This document shows positions 11,580-22,700 of a stretch of DNA of 64,000 nt, one piece after another. The DNA is from Inonotus obliquus. Lineage: Eukaryota > Basidiomycota > Agaricomycetes > Hymenochaetales > Hymenochaetaceae. The notes under the pieces are model-generated. The model was not told the origin of the DNA, did not search any database, and saw nothing but the letters and a program-made list of their open reading frames with translations. Numbering within the stretch: the first letter of the stretch is position 1; every line of letters starts with the position of its first letter. Made by a program: the position numbers and the translations under genes. The stretch covers positions 372,001-436,000 of the forward strand of contig JAJHTX010000001.1 in the NCBI GenBank assembly GCA_032164295.1. Direction: 5' to 3'.

Positions 11580-13947
11580 TCAAACGGCCGTAGGATCTTC
11601 AACATGCTCCACCGAATCGACTATTTCGTTTACAAGTTCGTTCGTTACTCCTGGAATGATCCTCTCCGCCTCTGTAAATGCTCGTTGTAAACCTGAAAGT
11701 GCTATTCGTGCTTCTTGTGTTGATACTCGCGGAAAGAGCTGTTACATCAAGCCAACAAAAGAGGTAATATTATCAGAACCGGCTCTTGACAATGACAAAA
11801 GAAAAGAAACTGACCGAAGCAATAGCGGGTAAGACTACAGAATCAAGCATGGCTGTATCGGGAAGATCTGACATGTGTCGATCGTGTTGCGGAGCCATGG
11901 GAGGGTAAGGTACATCCGTTTCCGTAATCTCACTCAACAACTCGCCATAATCCTCCTCTTCATCATCATCATCAACCAAACCCGGACGAGGGGTTAACTG
12001 CAACGCAACATTACTCTGCACAGGTGGTTCCGCGTGACGTACAGTCGCTTGTCCGTCAGAGAATCCTGAAGAAGAGGAAGTTGGTCGTTTCGATTGGGAC
12101 TGAGGCTCCGAGGTAGGAGGTTGATGGGAAGCTGATGGAGGGAGAGGAGGTAGTTTCTCGCCCTTTGAAGCGATACTCGTACTCAAAGAGATCTCTGAGC
12201 CAGTTCTCCGCGGTCCCTTCGGCGTACCATTTGCGCTTGGGATCGGGGTCGCACGAGTTCGTGGTGGACTGGCATGAGGTGCGTTTATGCTTGGATTGGG
12301 ATATGCGCTTCCGTTTCCGTTATTCCCATTCGCTGTACCGATATCCCCTCTCCGCCCAATTGTCGATTGTCGACCAACGTGTCTCACAGTGCCGAAATCC
12401 CATAGATCATCGATATCCTGCGTGAGACCCCTAAATGATAATTACCCCACAGTAGCATTGAAGGGAAGTTCGGAAGAAGTCAGCGAAGGATATAGATAGG
12501 AAAAGGAATATATACGTTATGTCATCATCGATGGCTTCCTCGTCTTCCGCTCGCTCCCCGCCTTCGGCCTTCCATCGCTCGTGCCTTTCGATGAGCTCGG
12601 TGAGGTAACTCGTCTTCTTCGCCATGCGAACAAATTTGTGTTTTAGGAGATCACGTGCGGACGGCCGCTTCAGAAGCGCATTCAGTCAATATCGATACTC
12701 CAACATGCACAAGCCGATAACACGATGCTCACCTGCCGTGGATCACGCTGCAAACATAGAGAGACGAATTCCCGAAAGGGACGCGAGAACGTCGAATCCA
12801 GCTGAGGTGGAGGATTCTTCGGGATCAAGAATAGCACCTTCATGGGATGGAGCTCAGCATATGGTGGTTCGCCTTTTGCCAGCTCAATTGCCGTAATGCC
12901 CAAGCTCCAAATATCCGCCTTGTAATCGTACCCAGACTGCTTGATGACTTCCGGGGACATCCAGTACGGCGTACCGACGAATGTGTTTTTCTTAGCTGAT
13001 AGTGTCCCTGATAGCTGGCCCGATACGCCGAAGTCAGCCAGCTTCACGTCACCGGTCGCAGAGAGTAAGATATTCGCAGCTAAATATAAAAATAAACGCG
13101 AATCTCGGGAGTCATGTTCACATGACGCGGACGCGTACCTTTAATATCTCGATGCAGTTTGCCCTCCATGTGCAGGTAGTCCAGACCCTTAAGGAGCTCG
13201 CGAACGATAATAGCAATATATTCCTCACGGAATACCCCGGGTTTCATCTAAATGGTAGAATAGGTGAGCTACAAAGATATCCAATATCTTAAGAGCGACC
13301 AACAAGATCAGAGCAGGAGCCCCCGGAGCAGTACCTATTCCAATGAGTCAGCCTCTCGTCTCAACGATAGGTGAATTAGTTTACTCCATAACAATCCATA
13401 AATTCGAGCCTTTCAGAAATGACCCATGATACCTGATCAGTCAGGATTAGCTACATTCATAGATAGGCATTGCGAGTACTGACTTTGTAACGTGAGGTGA
13501 GTCTAGCTGAGACAGAATCTGGATCTCCTGTTGTATATCCTCTATTTCATCCTCCGCGCTCTCGAGGTCAATGATCTTGATTGCAACAGTCTTCTGTGTA
13601 CGCTTATCATATCTAATCACCGAGTCGAGATGACGGTCAGATGAATCATAATGAAGAAACGAAGAGCAGCGGGAGGAAGATGCGATCATTGACTCACCCC
13701 TTATATACTTCGCCGAACGACCCCTTTCCTGGAAATCAACACGTATGAGTTAGACGAGGCTCACTGAGTAGCAGGAGGGAGCCATGTACCGATACGATTC
13801 TGCCTGACATAGAACTCCTCTGGATCTTGGTGTCGCGTATCCTAGGTGGAGGAACGGGATGTTGAACATTGGTGGATGGTAATAGAATGGATGATCAGCA
13901 ACAATCGGACGCGTTTGTTGAACTTGAACCGATGAACCACTCACCAT
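11580..13947 (-). CDS. STE20-family protein kinase, GCK-III/YSK (MST3-like) type
   Basis: Eleven exons (13945-13947, 13790-13841, 13698-13728, 13484-13612, 13385-13432, 13304-13334, 13139-13247, 12733-13079, 12516-12667, 11815-12430, 11580-11738) give 558 residues. The kinase domain is N-terminal, about residues 12-265: glycine loop [12 protein letters not shown], catalytic Lys in [15 protein letters not shown] loop (KLHRDIKAANILL), DFG, activation segment [13 protein letters not shown] and [19 protein letters not shown]. These are hallmarks of germinal-centre kinases. The order (short N-terminus, kinase, then [21 protein letters not shown]) matches MST3/SOK1 and S. pombe Nak1-type kinases, which act in polarity and septation networks. 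The C-terminal half is disordered and ends in a helical segment ([19 protein letters not shown]), a likely dimerisation region. The first coding exon is only the ATG, flush with a GTGAGT donor. Confidence 0.92.
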
Positions 13948-14653
13948 GTTCGCGTATCAAACACGTCCGCTCCACCGGGATGCTATTCGATATGCACGAT
14001 CGAGCAGAGCGACAAAGGACGCTCAGGGTCGTGGTTGGAGACAAACCACGGATAGAAAATACCAACCAAAGGCTGGAGAGACGCCAAGGAAAGAGACACG
14101 CGGTTATAAGAGGGGAACAGAGGGTTCCGTGGCTTATTACGAGAGCACAAACGCACGGTGACGTTGCAGTTGAGGGAAAGGGGGCTGTTGAGGGGAGATA
14201 GCTCTCTCTCTTCTACTGGCTAGCACACTACCTGCGGTTTACCGGGTTCGTCGCCGTCCCAGTCAATTGCCACGCAGATTCCTTTTTTGGTCACAGACGC
14301 GCTTCTACTTATGTCTCGTGACTGAAACGCGACCACGAGGCTGATTATGTAACACCTTGATATATACAACTCCATCAAGTGCAAGAGGCACCTCCATCTT
14401 AACTACTTCCTGACGAGTCTGGCGACAGCAAACACATTGACGATGGGGCCCTTCAGCTCATCATAGATGCTAAAACGTTCGACGGGGTCATTCATGATGA
14501 CACGGTTTGGTCATCCGCGATCGATTAGAGAGCCGCATTGCTCCCATATGTTCGACTCACAGACTTATTCACAGTCCGACCTGACGAATCTCCGACAGAA
14601 AGCAGCATCAGCTGCTGGGACATGCTCCCAAGGACGTAGCGGTCCTCCTTAAG
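13948..14653. other. Intergenic: kinase upstream region
   Basis: This contains the 5' flank of the minus-strand kinase and the lead into the F-box pseudogene. Open frames on the plus strand (for example 13869-14201) lack domain features and overlap the kinase leader. Confidence 0.5.
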
Positions 14654-15657
14654 ATGGTTGAACATGTTCTAAACGAGCTGACGGCGTCCTGTGAGCGAAA
14701 ACTTCAGAGTTTGTCGAGCAATTGAAACTCTCTTACTTACATCACGGAATCCAGTCCCTCGCAGACGACGTCTTGCTTACATCTTCCGCTTTCTTGCGCT
14801 CGATTGTAATCGCCGCCGTTATTATGCTCCTCTCGATCTGGCTGTTTTATGGGTATGCAAGAATTTTCGGCGTTTTGGAACTAGCGAGCCTGCGTTGTGG
14901 TCGTATTTCGACCGTTGGACATCCGAACCGTACGTCATACGACATTAATATTTGGAGCGTTCCAAGAGTGCCGCTATAACCGTACACACTGAAGGATCCA
15001 GAACGGATAGCTCGTGGATTAAGTTTTCAGCATGCTGTCATCTCGGGCGTCTAGATGGAAGACGTTCCGGCTCAAGGATTATTGCTATAGGCCTACGATC
15101 AACGAGATAGTGGAGTCGAACTTCTCCGTCTTGTACCTCCTGAATTTCGAGTCATTCGAGATCGAGCTTACTGGAGAGCCATATCAAAGGACCCCCTTCT
15201 TCAATTCGTGGAGGATGCCAAGGACTTGCAATGTTCGCATGTCGATTGGCACGTTCAATGCTTGCCTGAAGCTCAAACGATTGCACCTTACCACAGGCTC
15301 TAACTATAACTCTTTGCGTTGTGCCTCAATATCAAGGAGTATTTCAGGCATCAACATGGCTTCTTCATTACTCACTGGGTCGCTACAGAAGTCAAGCTGG
15401 ACTTCTGTAGTGACCCAGTGAGTAACAAAGAAGCCATTTTTATGCCTGGAATACTTCTTGATATTGAGGCACAACACTTCACATCGCTGGTGTTGTACAT
15501 GTCAACAAGGGGTGGTGACATCCCACTGTACGATCCGAGTCACAGACTTGGCTCAATCCAAGAGTTCTCATTCGGGCTATCCCCAATCAATAGAGGATTT
15601 CGCTTGATTGCAGAGTCTCAGTTGACAAATGTGGTATGTTTCCAATTTTATCTTTGA
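14654..15657 (+). pseudogene. Decayed F-box/LRR-like gene
   Basis: Fragments in three frames line up with the intact F-box proteins at 37.8-41.6 kb. First HVLNELTASCERKLQSL (frame ends in TGA near 14723), then QLKLSYLHHGIQSLADDV in a second frame, then LAYIFRFLALDCN and WVCKNFRRFGTSEPALWSYFD in a third. The matching parts of the intact proteins are DVLNDLARSSERT, RFLHHGIHSLPEENLGEIFRL and HVCRHFRRIALGLPVVWSRL. Further on, SRWKTFRLK and FFNSWRMPR match HWKSLQFE and FFNSWKMPK. Two frame changes within about 90 nt, plus the hairpin at 15318-15475, make a working protein unlikely. The 3' limit is soft. Splicing around the shifts cannot be excluded, but no good donor/acceptor pair was found for the first one. 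Confidence 0.75.
15318..15475. repeat. 158-bp imperfect palindrome (hairpin)
   Basis: The left arm, 15318-15393, starts gttgtgcctcaatatcaag. The right arm, 15400-15475, ends cttgatattgaggcacaac. They are inverted copies with about seven mismatches in 76 nt by eye, and the spacer is only 6 nt (aagctg). The hairpin lies inside the F-box pseudogene. It has no terminal dinucleotide or target duplication that I can see, so an inverted local duplication is more likely than a foldback transposon. Confidence 0.9.
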
Positions 15658-16645
15658 TCGAGTATTGATGTTTTTCTGCCAATGTAGTTCATCTGAATCC
15701 TATTCTAACAGGGCCCTACCAAAGATGTGAACATGTTCCGATTACTCACTCTACAAATAATCTCGCTTGAAAAAGAACAACTTGGAGATTCCTACCAGAT
15801 AACTCAACACGTTGATCAGCCATGTTCTATGCACTCATTCCTCCCGCTCCTTTGTCGGTTTCCTTTGGTAGTAGGTTGCTACGTTACAGCCATGTCGCAA
15901 CAACTAACAAGGTTGGTAAGGTAAATGTGTTCGACTCAAAATAAAGCGGATAATATATTGTAGTAATATTTCCATCCTCACCTATCATCTTATCTTGAAA
16001 TGTAACTACCCTGTTTCCTTTGACGACTGGAACTCTTATTGGGAAGGGCCGTTGCGTCGTTGCCACCGGAACACCCATCCAACCGGAGGAAGATCCTCGT
16101 CTTCGTCCGAGCAGGCCTGTGCCGAGTGAACTCGGGATATTATCGTATCTATCTTCAAGTTACCTTCCTTCTCTTCCATTCTGCTTCACGTTGAAAAGAA
16201 GTACATACATACCTGAATAATGAAATGAAGCCGTTTCTTCTGGAACAAACTGGCTCCGGTTCTGTAACCAGACATGTGCATTGTTCATTCTATGGCTTCC
16301 TCGAGTATTCATCTTATATTAGTCAGTGCTACCAGCATAGTGCCTATCGCTCGGACGTCCACTTTCCTCCCTCCTCTCCTCTCAATTGATGCTAGAAGCC
16401 TTATCTAATGCAGGATGATTTTGCTAGTAGCATCGAGTCAATTGAATGCTTAATAAAATAAATCAAAGCATAAACCATCATAGCGAAAACGAAGAGTGAA
16501 AAAAATGTGTAAAGTCAAAAAACCATCAAGGCCTTCCTCCGTAAATACAATGAAATACAATAACAAATCCCAAAGCTCAAGGGACAATCCCAAACTTTCC
16601 GCCGCATCATGCATCACGAACAAAAATAGACTTCGAACTTCGAAC
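15658..16645. other. Intergenic
   Basis: This is mostly AT-rich. A minus-strand open stretch at 15884-16120 reads plausibly for about 60 codons (GVPVATTQRPFPIRVPVV), but I found no supported start, splice context or family. It may be a short exon or chance. Confidence 0.4.
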
Positions 16646-18918
16646 TCAAAAAAGTTCAAAAGCTCGCCAAACAGGGTCTACGGTACCTTTCAGATCGATC
16701 TCGACCCATCGTTTACGATCTTCGTCCATCCTCATGAGATTCTTGTCTGGGTCGCCTGCGGGGAAACCGAATGCTCGTTCCCAGCCTAGACCGACGGCGC
16801 TGAGTTTGCAGAAGTTTGAGCTAATATGGTGTAGGAAAGGTGAGATTGTGGTCAGCGTCGTAGTCGGTGTGATGAATAGATGAATAGTAGAGCAGACCAC
16901 CAACCTGATGGTACAAACGACAGCTTCTAACCTCGTCTCCCCATCATCACCTCCCGCGTCACCTTCCCAACTCCATAAGCCAGTAACAAGCGCGAAATCG
17001 ACAACGGCTCCACGTGTATTTCGTATCCTCTCCTCGTCAGACAACGTATTGAATTCAGCTTGGTAATACGGGGTCGGACTTGCAATATCCCTTAATTCTG
17101 GATTGTCGCTTGTCTCTAAGGAGTAGACACCGGAGACGTTTGGACCATCAGGATTGGAAAGAAGTGACGAAAGTTCCTGACGTGCATCGGGGTCGTCTGT
17201 GGCAATCCAGACTTTGGTATCGGTGATATCAGTGCTCTCTATATCATCCACAACGTCGTTAGCATCATTGTCATTATCCAACGTCATCTGCGCTAGTCTT
17301 TGCGCCGTATTCCCAACAGCATCGGCGTAATTTTCCAGTGGTACATAATCACCATGAAACTCCCACCCTTCCGTCTTCCTGTCACCTCGTCGGACGTGTA
17401 CAGCTAGGTAAGGACCTCCGATTTCTTGTCGAGCTTCCTGTATTAATCCTGCATTCTCGGCATTCGGGCGAATGGAGTGTGCGAAGGATGTTACGGCTCG
17501 TTGAAAGATGCGTTTAGCTCGTCGGAGCTCACGCGCGTAACTGCGGGTAGAAAATGAGAGAGGGATTGAGGGGGGGGGTGCTCATTGGATTGAATAAGGA
17601 TGCTTACGGATCCTCGAACTCATCCATAAAATGGTGACCAAAATGGAATAAAGCAGTTCGAGAGTTGATGACCTATGCAGCAGGAAGACCAATCGGTTTC
17701 AGATGACGCCACTTCAGATGGCCACGATGAATGATGCTTACCCAGTGCCTATGTAAAACGCATCAGTCAATTCACTCTTTCAGCCAACCGGAGATCCATT
17801 TTGGCTTACCGAGCAGTTCTTGGACACGCCACGAGTTCTATAAGGAGACAAGAATAAGTAGTCATTACCGTTACAATGACCGAGCGAGAAGGATTGTACG
17901 CGCACTATCTGCGCTATCGCATTTCACCACTAACCTTCCGGGGGAGGGGGGAGACACCCTGGCTCGGGACCGGGTTGCATGACTCGAACGTCTTGAAAGT
18001 GATCTATCCATCTAGAACCCGATTCAAGTCAGAAATTTCATTATGACTCGATGAGCGTTTCCGAAATCCGGGAGCGAAGCCGCTTCAATCTCTGACTCAC
18101 TTTCCTCGTTTCCAATTTCGGTCATCTATCAGAAATGTGCGATTCGTCTGTTTCAAGAAAGATAGTCGCTTCTGAGAAAATTTGGAAACCAAGTGATAAA
18201 ATTCTGGTCGCACCTCCCTCGCTAGTCCGGCAGCTTGTGCCATAAGGGCCAAATCCGCCGCAAGACCTACATATCCATCAAGCATGTACGTTATTGTGCT
18301 TGTGCAAACTCGGCTGTCCTCCTTATGTTCCACATCCATTGGACCGCCGGGTGGGATGTACCAATAAGTACCCATCGGTCCCTTCATCCCTGCTTGGATT
18401 ATACCACATTCCCGACGATACTGAAGCGGTGTTAAGGGAAAGGAAGTGTAATTCTCGTACGAAATCATGGCCATTGAGTGTGACGCATTGTGAGAAGAGG
18501 GTGTGGGTGCCGGTGAAGGTGTGGGTGCACCGTGTAAGTATGAATGTAACGTTTCAGGTTTCTCGACCGACAATACCACAAGAATTGCCAGAAATACAGC
18601 GATCCCAAGGCCTACAAGGAGAGGTATTCGCGTGCTAATAAGATTCCAAGTGGACTTCAAGCTAGACTTTTCATTTTTCGAGCTTCCGCCTCCCGATCCC
18701 GGACGAGGAAAGGAAGAATCCGCAGAAGAAGCGAGAAGTGGTGCACGTTGTTGCTGCTCGTTCAGGTCGTGATAGTTCGCGTATTGCGTATGCTCGTCTG
18801 AGTCAAGCTCATACAATGCTTCTTCCGCACGACCGGCGCGCGAACGAGGTGTTCGTGGGGTGAGAACCTGTTCAGCGCCCGTGTGAAGTGAATAACGTGT
18901 TTTGTCCGGACGAGTCAT
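16646..18918 (-). CDS. Type II membrane glycosyltransferase-like protein (O-FucT/GT-B-like)
   Basis: Eight exons (18214-18918, 18101-18147, 17935-18011, 17810-17837, 17742-17748, 17608-17672, 16905-17540, 16646-16820) give 579 residues. A 110-residue cytoplasmic N-terminus precedes one membrane anchor (IPLLVGLGIAVFLAILVVLS), followed by a Pro/Ser/Thr stalk with Asn sequons. The lumenal domain has CTSTITYMLDGYVGLAADL, NRTFLIDDRNWKRGKW, ACPRTARHWVINSRTA, PYLAVHVRRGDRK and WIATDDPDARQEL. HVRRGDR with a late WIATDD and a final FCKLSAVGLGW resembles the fucosyltransferase GT-B superfamily. The donor sugar is unproven. The fifth exon is 7 nt (GCACTGG); without it the frame breaks between ACPRTAR and VINSRTA. 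Two introns (18148-18213, 16821-16904) are multiples of three and open, so they were placed by domain continuity. Confidence 0.8.
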
Positions 18919-19719
18919 CTCTTGAAAGCGGGGTTAAGGAGGTAAAGTCTAGCTCAAGTCCAGCTTGGCCGAACGAATGGCAAGGATGAGTCGAGAAAGA
19001 AGATGGAGGACGAGGTCCCGTCGTCGTGGCTGTCGTTACGGCCGATGGATGGACGTGACTACAGTTCCGTCCCGATATTGCCTTATTTGGGAAACGGCTG
19101 CCGCCGATCCGTAGTTCCGAACTCCGACACTGCCACCAAAAATTATCATTTAAGATCAAATTTCATTTGCTTGGCGACATTATCCCGACAAAGACGCGCA
19201 ATAAGGTCTGTTAAGCGTGAGTACGTTCGAAGCGGATATGTTGTTTGTTTTCGATCCTATCGAAACACCGTTTTTTGCAGAACTCCGTTCGCCGTGGAGT
19301 TTACCGGTCCATGCCAAGCGCATTGACCCATTCCGTCGCGGTGTTGCTGTCCGATACCTCGCTTCGGCTGCCGTTAGACAAAGGGAGGAAGGTATCCAAG
19401 CCAGAGTCTCGAAGCTTCTCTCAAAGTTGCCCACGAATTCAAAGAGACAGCCGACTGAGTTGAAGAGAGAATCATCGCACATAGCACCCCGCAAAAGTCT
19501 GTGTAACGCTATCAATCCGGAGGTGCCGGGAGAAGAAATGTTCCGAAAGGAGTCAGGGATTGGAAATTCGAGTGTCTAATATAGATTGTGTAACGCAGAA
19601 TCGGCTTTCTAATCACACTTCTCTCCCTCCCATTTTTCCACTATATATTCTCCCACTCTCTTTCCCGATGCTCTCTCAGTCCACTTCCCCTCTTCGGCGC
19701 GTCGTCTCCTTTGTCCGCC
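18919..19719. other. Divergent upstream region
   Basis: About 0.8 kb is shared by the minus-strand glycosyltransferase-like gene and the plus-strand ABC transporter. Overlapping open frames on both strands at 19180-19579 begin with GTG or TTG rather than ATG, or show no domain. The last 100 bases before the transporter are pyrimidine-rich, usual for highly expressed fungal genes. Confidence 0.6.
19641..19648 (+). promoter_or_regulatory. TATA-like element of the ABC transporter
   Basis: The string ctatatat occurs about 75 bp before the ATG at 19720 and is followed by CT-rich sequence. Position and context fit a core promoter; this is not proven. Confidence 0.45.
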
Positions 19720-22700
19720 ATGACCACGAGTGTAGTGCCCTCTCAGACCCCGACACTACGCGAGGAATCAATGGACATGCACGAAGAACATATCGTTTCT
19801 CAAGTCAATGTCGAACACGCAGAGCAACAGTTCCACCGTCTTGAGCGTGTCGCTACTTCACATTCCCGCAAGGAAATACTGCGCCGTCGCACCGAATCAT
19901 TCTCAAAAGAGAAGCAATTGACACTCGGGACATACGATGAGGAGAAGGCAGAAGAACTTGAACCATTCGACCTCAAGGACTACCTCAGCTCCTCAAATGA
20001 CAAGGCCACCGCCGCTGGCATCAAACATAAGCATGTCGGCGTCACCTGGGAAGATTTGGAGGTAAAGGTCGTCGGTGGCATAAACCACAAAGTAAGCCTC
20101 GTGTTTGTGACACTTCCACTCGAATGTTCAAATGTTGCCTTTCAGTTCTATGTAAGGACATTCGGGCAAGCTTGCTTGGAATTCATAATGCTGCCCTATT
20201 ACTGGTTCATGTCCTTATTTGGTCGATTCCTTCCTTCAAAAGGAGCGTTAACTACTAGCACGATTCTTCAGAAGTAAGCTTTCATTTGCTACTATTATGA
20301 CCAGTTAATTAATTGGATACTTCGAAGGCAATCCGGAGTCCTAAAACCAGGTGAAATGTGTTTGGTGCTCGGCTGCCCTGGTTCTGGTTGCACGACCTTC
20401 CTCAAGTCGATCGCTAATCAACGGCGTGAATTCCTGAGCATCTCTGGTGACGTAAGATACGCCGGTATTGGTGCCGAAGAAATGGCGAAACATTACAAGG
20501 GAGAAGTCGTTTACAATCAAGAAGACGATATCCATCTTGCGACTCTCACGGTGGCCCAAACACTAGCCTTCGCTCTTAGCACCAAGGCCCCTGGTCCAAA
20601 CGCGCGTCTACCTGGCGTGTCCCGGAAGGATTTCGCCAAGGAAGTTCAAGCTACCTTGCTCAAGATGCTTAATATTCAACATACGTCAAGCACGCTCGTA
20701 GGAAACGAATTTGTGCGTGGTGTCAGTGGTGGCGAACGCAAACGTGTGAGTATCGCTGAAATGATGGCGACCCGCGCACACGTTCAATGCTGGGACAACT
20801 CCACGCGCGGCCTCGATGCGAGTACTGCATTGGACTTCGCGAAGAGTTTGAGGATCATGACCGATGTCCTTGGTCAAACTGTATTCGTGACGCTTTACCA
20901 AGCTGGTGAAGGAATTTACAGCCTCTTCGATAAAGTTATGGTTCTCGACGAGGGTCGTCAGGTCTTCTTCGGTCCTCCATCAGAAGCTCGCGCTTACTTT
21001 GAAAGCCTTGGTTACAACAAGCTTCCCCGACAGAGCACGGCAGATTACCTCACTGGGTGCACGGACAAGAACGAGCGTCAATTTGCTCCAGGTCAATCTG
21101 CGCATACCGTTCCTTCCACTCCTGAAGATCTCGAAGGAGCTTTCCGCAGGTCTCACTATGGACAAGTACTTACCAATGACCTCGAGAAGTACAAGCTCTT
21201 GCAAGAGACGGAGAAAGCGGATCAGGAAGCTTTTCGTGCTGCCGTCGCCGCTGCGAAGAAGCGAGGCGTTTCGAGAAAGAGCCCTTACACCTTGGGTTTC
21301 TTTGGACAAGTCAAGGCGCTCACGCGTCGTCAGTTCCAATTGCGCATTCAGGACCGCTTCCAGCTCGTCACGTCCTACGGACTTGCCCTGATTCTGGCCA
21401 TAGTTATCGGTACGGCGTTCTACAATCTCCCTCCGACGAGTGCGGGGGCATTCACGCGAGGCTCCGTCATCTTCGTGGCAATGCTCACCAGCTGCTTGGA
21501 TGCGTTTGGTGAGATGCCGGTACAGATGATAGGAAGACCGATTCTACATAAGCAAACTGCATACGGATTTTATCGCCCTGCTGCTGTTGCAGTTAGTAAC
21601 ACGCTTGCAGATTTACCGTTCAGTGCCTCGCGTATTCTCATGTTTAACATCATCGCTTACTTCATGTCCAACCTTCATCGGAGTGCCGGAGGCTTCTTCA
21701 CCTTCCATCTGTTCACATATTTGGCGTATCTCGCGATGCAAGGATTCTTCAGAACGATGGGAATGCTCTGTACGAATTTTGACAGTGCGTTCCGTATCGC
21801 GACATTCTTCGTTCCGAATATGGTCAGCTACGCTGGATATATCATTCCAATCTTTGATATGAAGCGGTGGCTTTTCTGGATCGCATACCTTAACCCGATT
21901 TACTTCGCTTTTTCGGGATGCATGGAGAATGAATTTATGCGTATCGCACTTACGTGTGATGGCAACTCCATTACACCCCGCAATGGCGGCATTTTGGATA
22001 AGTACCCGGAGGGGCTGGGCCCGAACCAGGTTTGTACGCTTTTCGGTTCGACTCCAGCAAGCACAGATGTGTTGGGGAGTTCGTACATTAGTGTTGGATA
22101 TCAGTACAATGTTTCCGATCTCTGGCGTCGAAATTTCGTCGTACTCCTGGCATTTTTCGTTGTCTTCCAGATCACTCAAGTGATTGCTGTGGAGTATTTC
22201 CCGGTGCGTCGCTTTTGGATTGAAGCTGATCGATTAAAGCTGATCCTCATGACAACATAGAATTATGCTGGCTCGACTTCCGTGACGATTTATGCCAAGG
22301 AGAATGAAGAGACGAAAAGGCTGAATGCAGAGCTCCGCGCGCGGAAGGAGAATCGCGCATTGCGAGAGAAAGGAGAGTCTCATAGTGATGAACAAGAAAA
22401 GAAGGATTTCTCTGATCGCCGGGTATTTACCTGGGAGAACTTGAACTACGTCGTTCCCGTTCCTGGTGGCACACGACGTCTGCTACACGACGTTATGGGC
22501 TTTGTAAAGCCCGGCACGTTGACAGCATTGATGGGTGCATCTGGTGCGGGGAAGACGACGTGTTTGGACGTACTCGCTCAAAGAAAGAACATCGGTGTCG
22601 TTTCGGGAGATGTCTTAGTTGACGGTCGTCCGCTCGACTCTGATTTCGCGCGTGGCACTGCATACGGTACGTGTTTCCGCATATACACGCATTTTTAAAC

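Noticed and set aside
15318..15475. Foldback transposon or MITE
   Set aside because: No target-site duplication or typical terminal motif seen at the arm ends; inverted local duplication is simpler.
15884..16120. Minus-strand frame reading GVPVATTQRPFPIRVPVV
   Set aside because: Looks protein-like but has no supported start, end or family; kept only as a remark.
18148..18213. Reading through the 66-nt open stretch in the glycosyltransferase-like gene
   Set aside because: It has clean GTGCGA and CAG borders, and removing it gives LARETNRTFLIDD, a better fit to the domain; still unproven.
19217..19579. 120-codon plus-strand open frame upstream of the ABC transporter
   Set aside because: Begins with GTG, overlaps minus-strand frames of similar length, no domain; lies in a shared promoter region.
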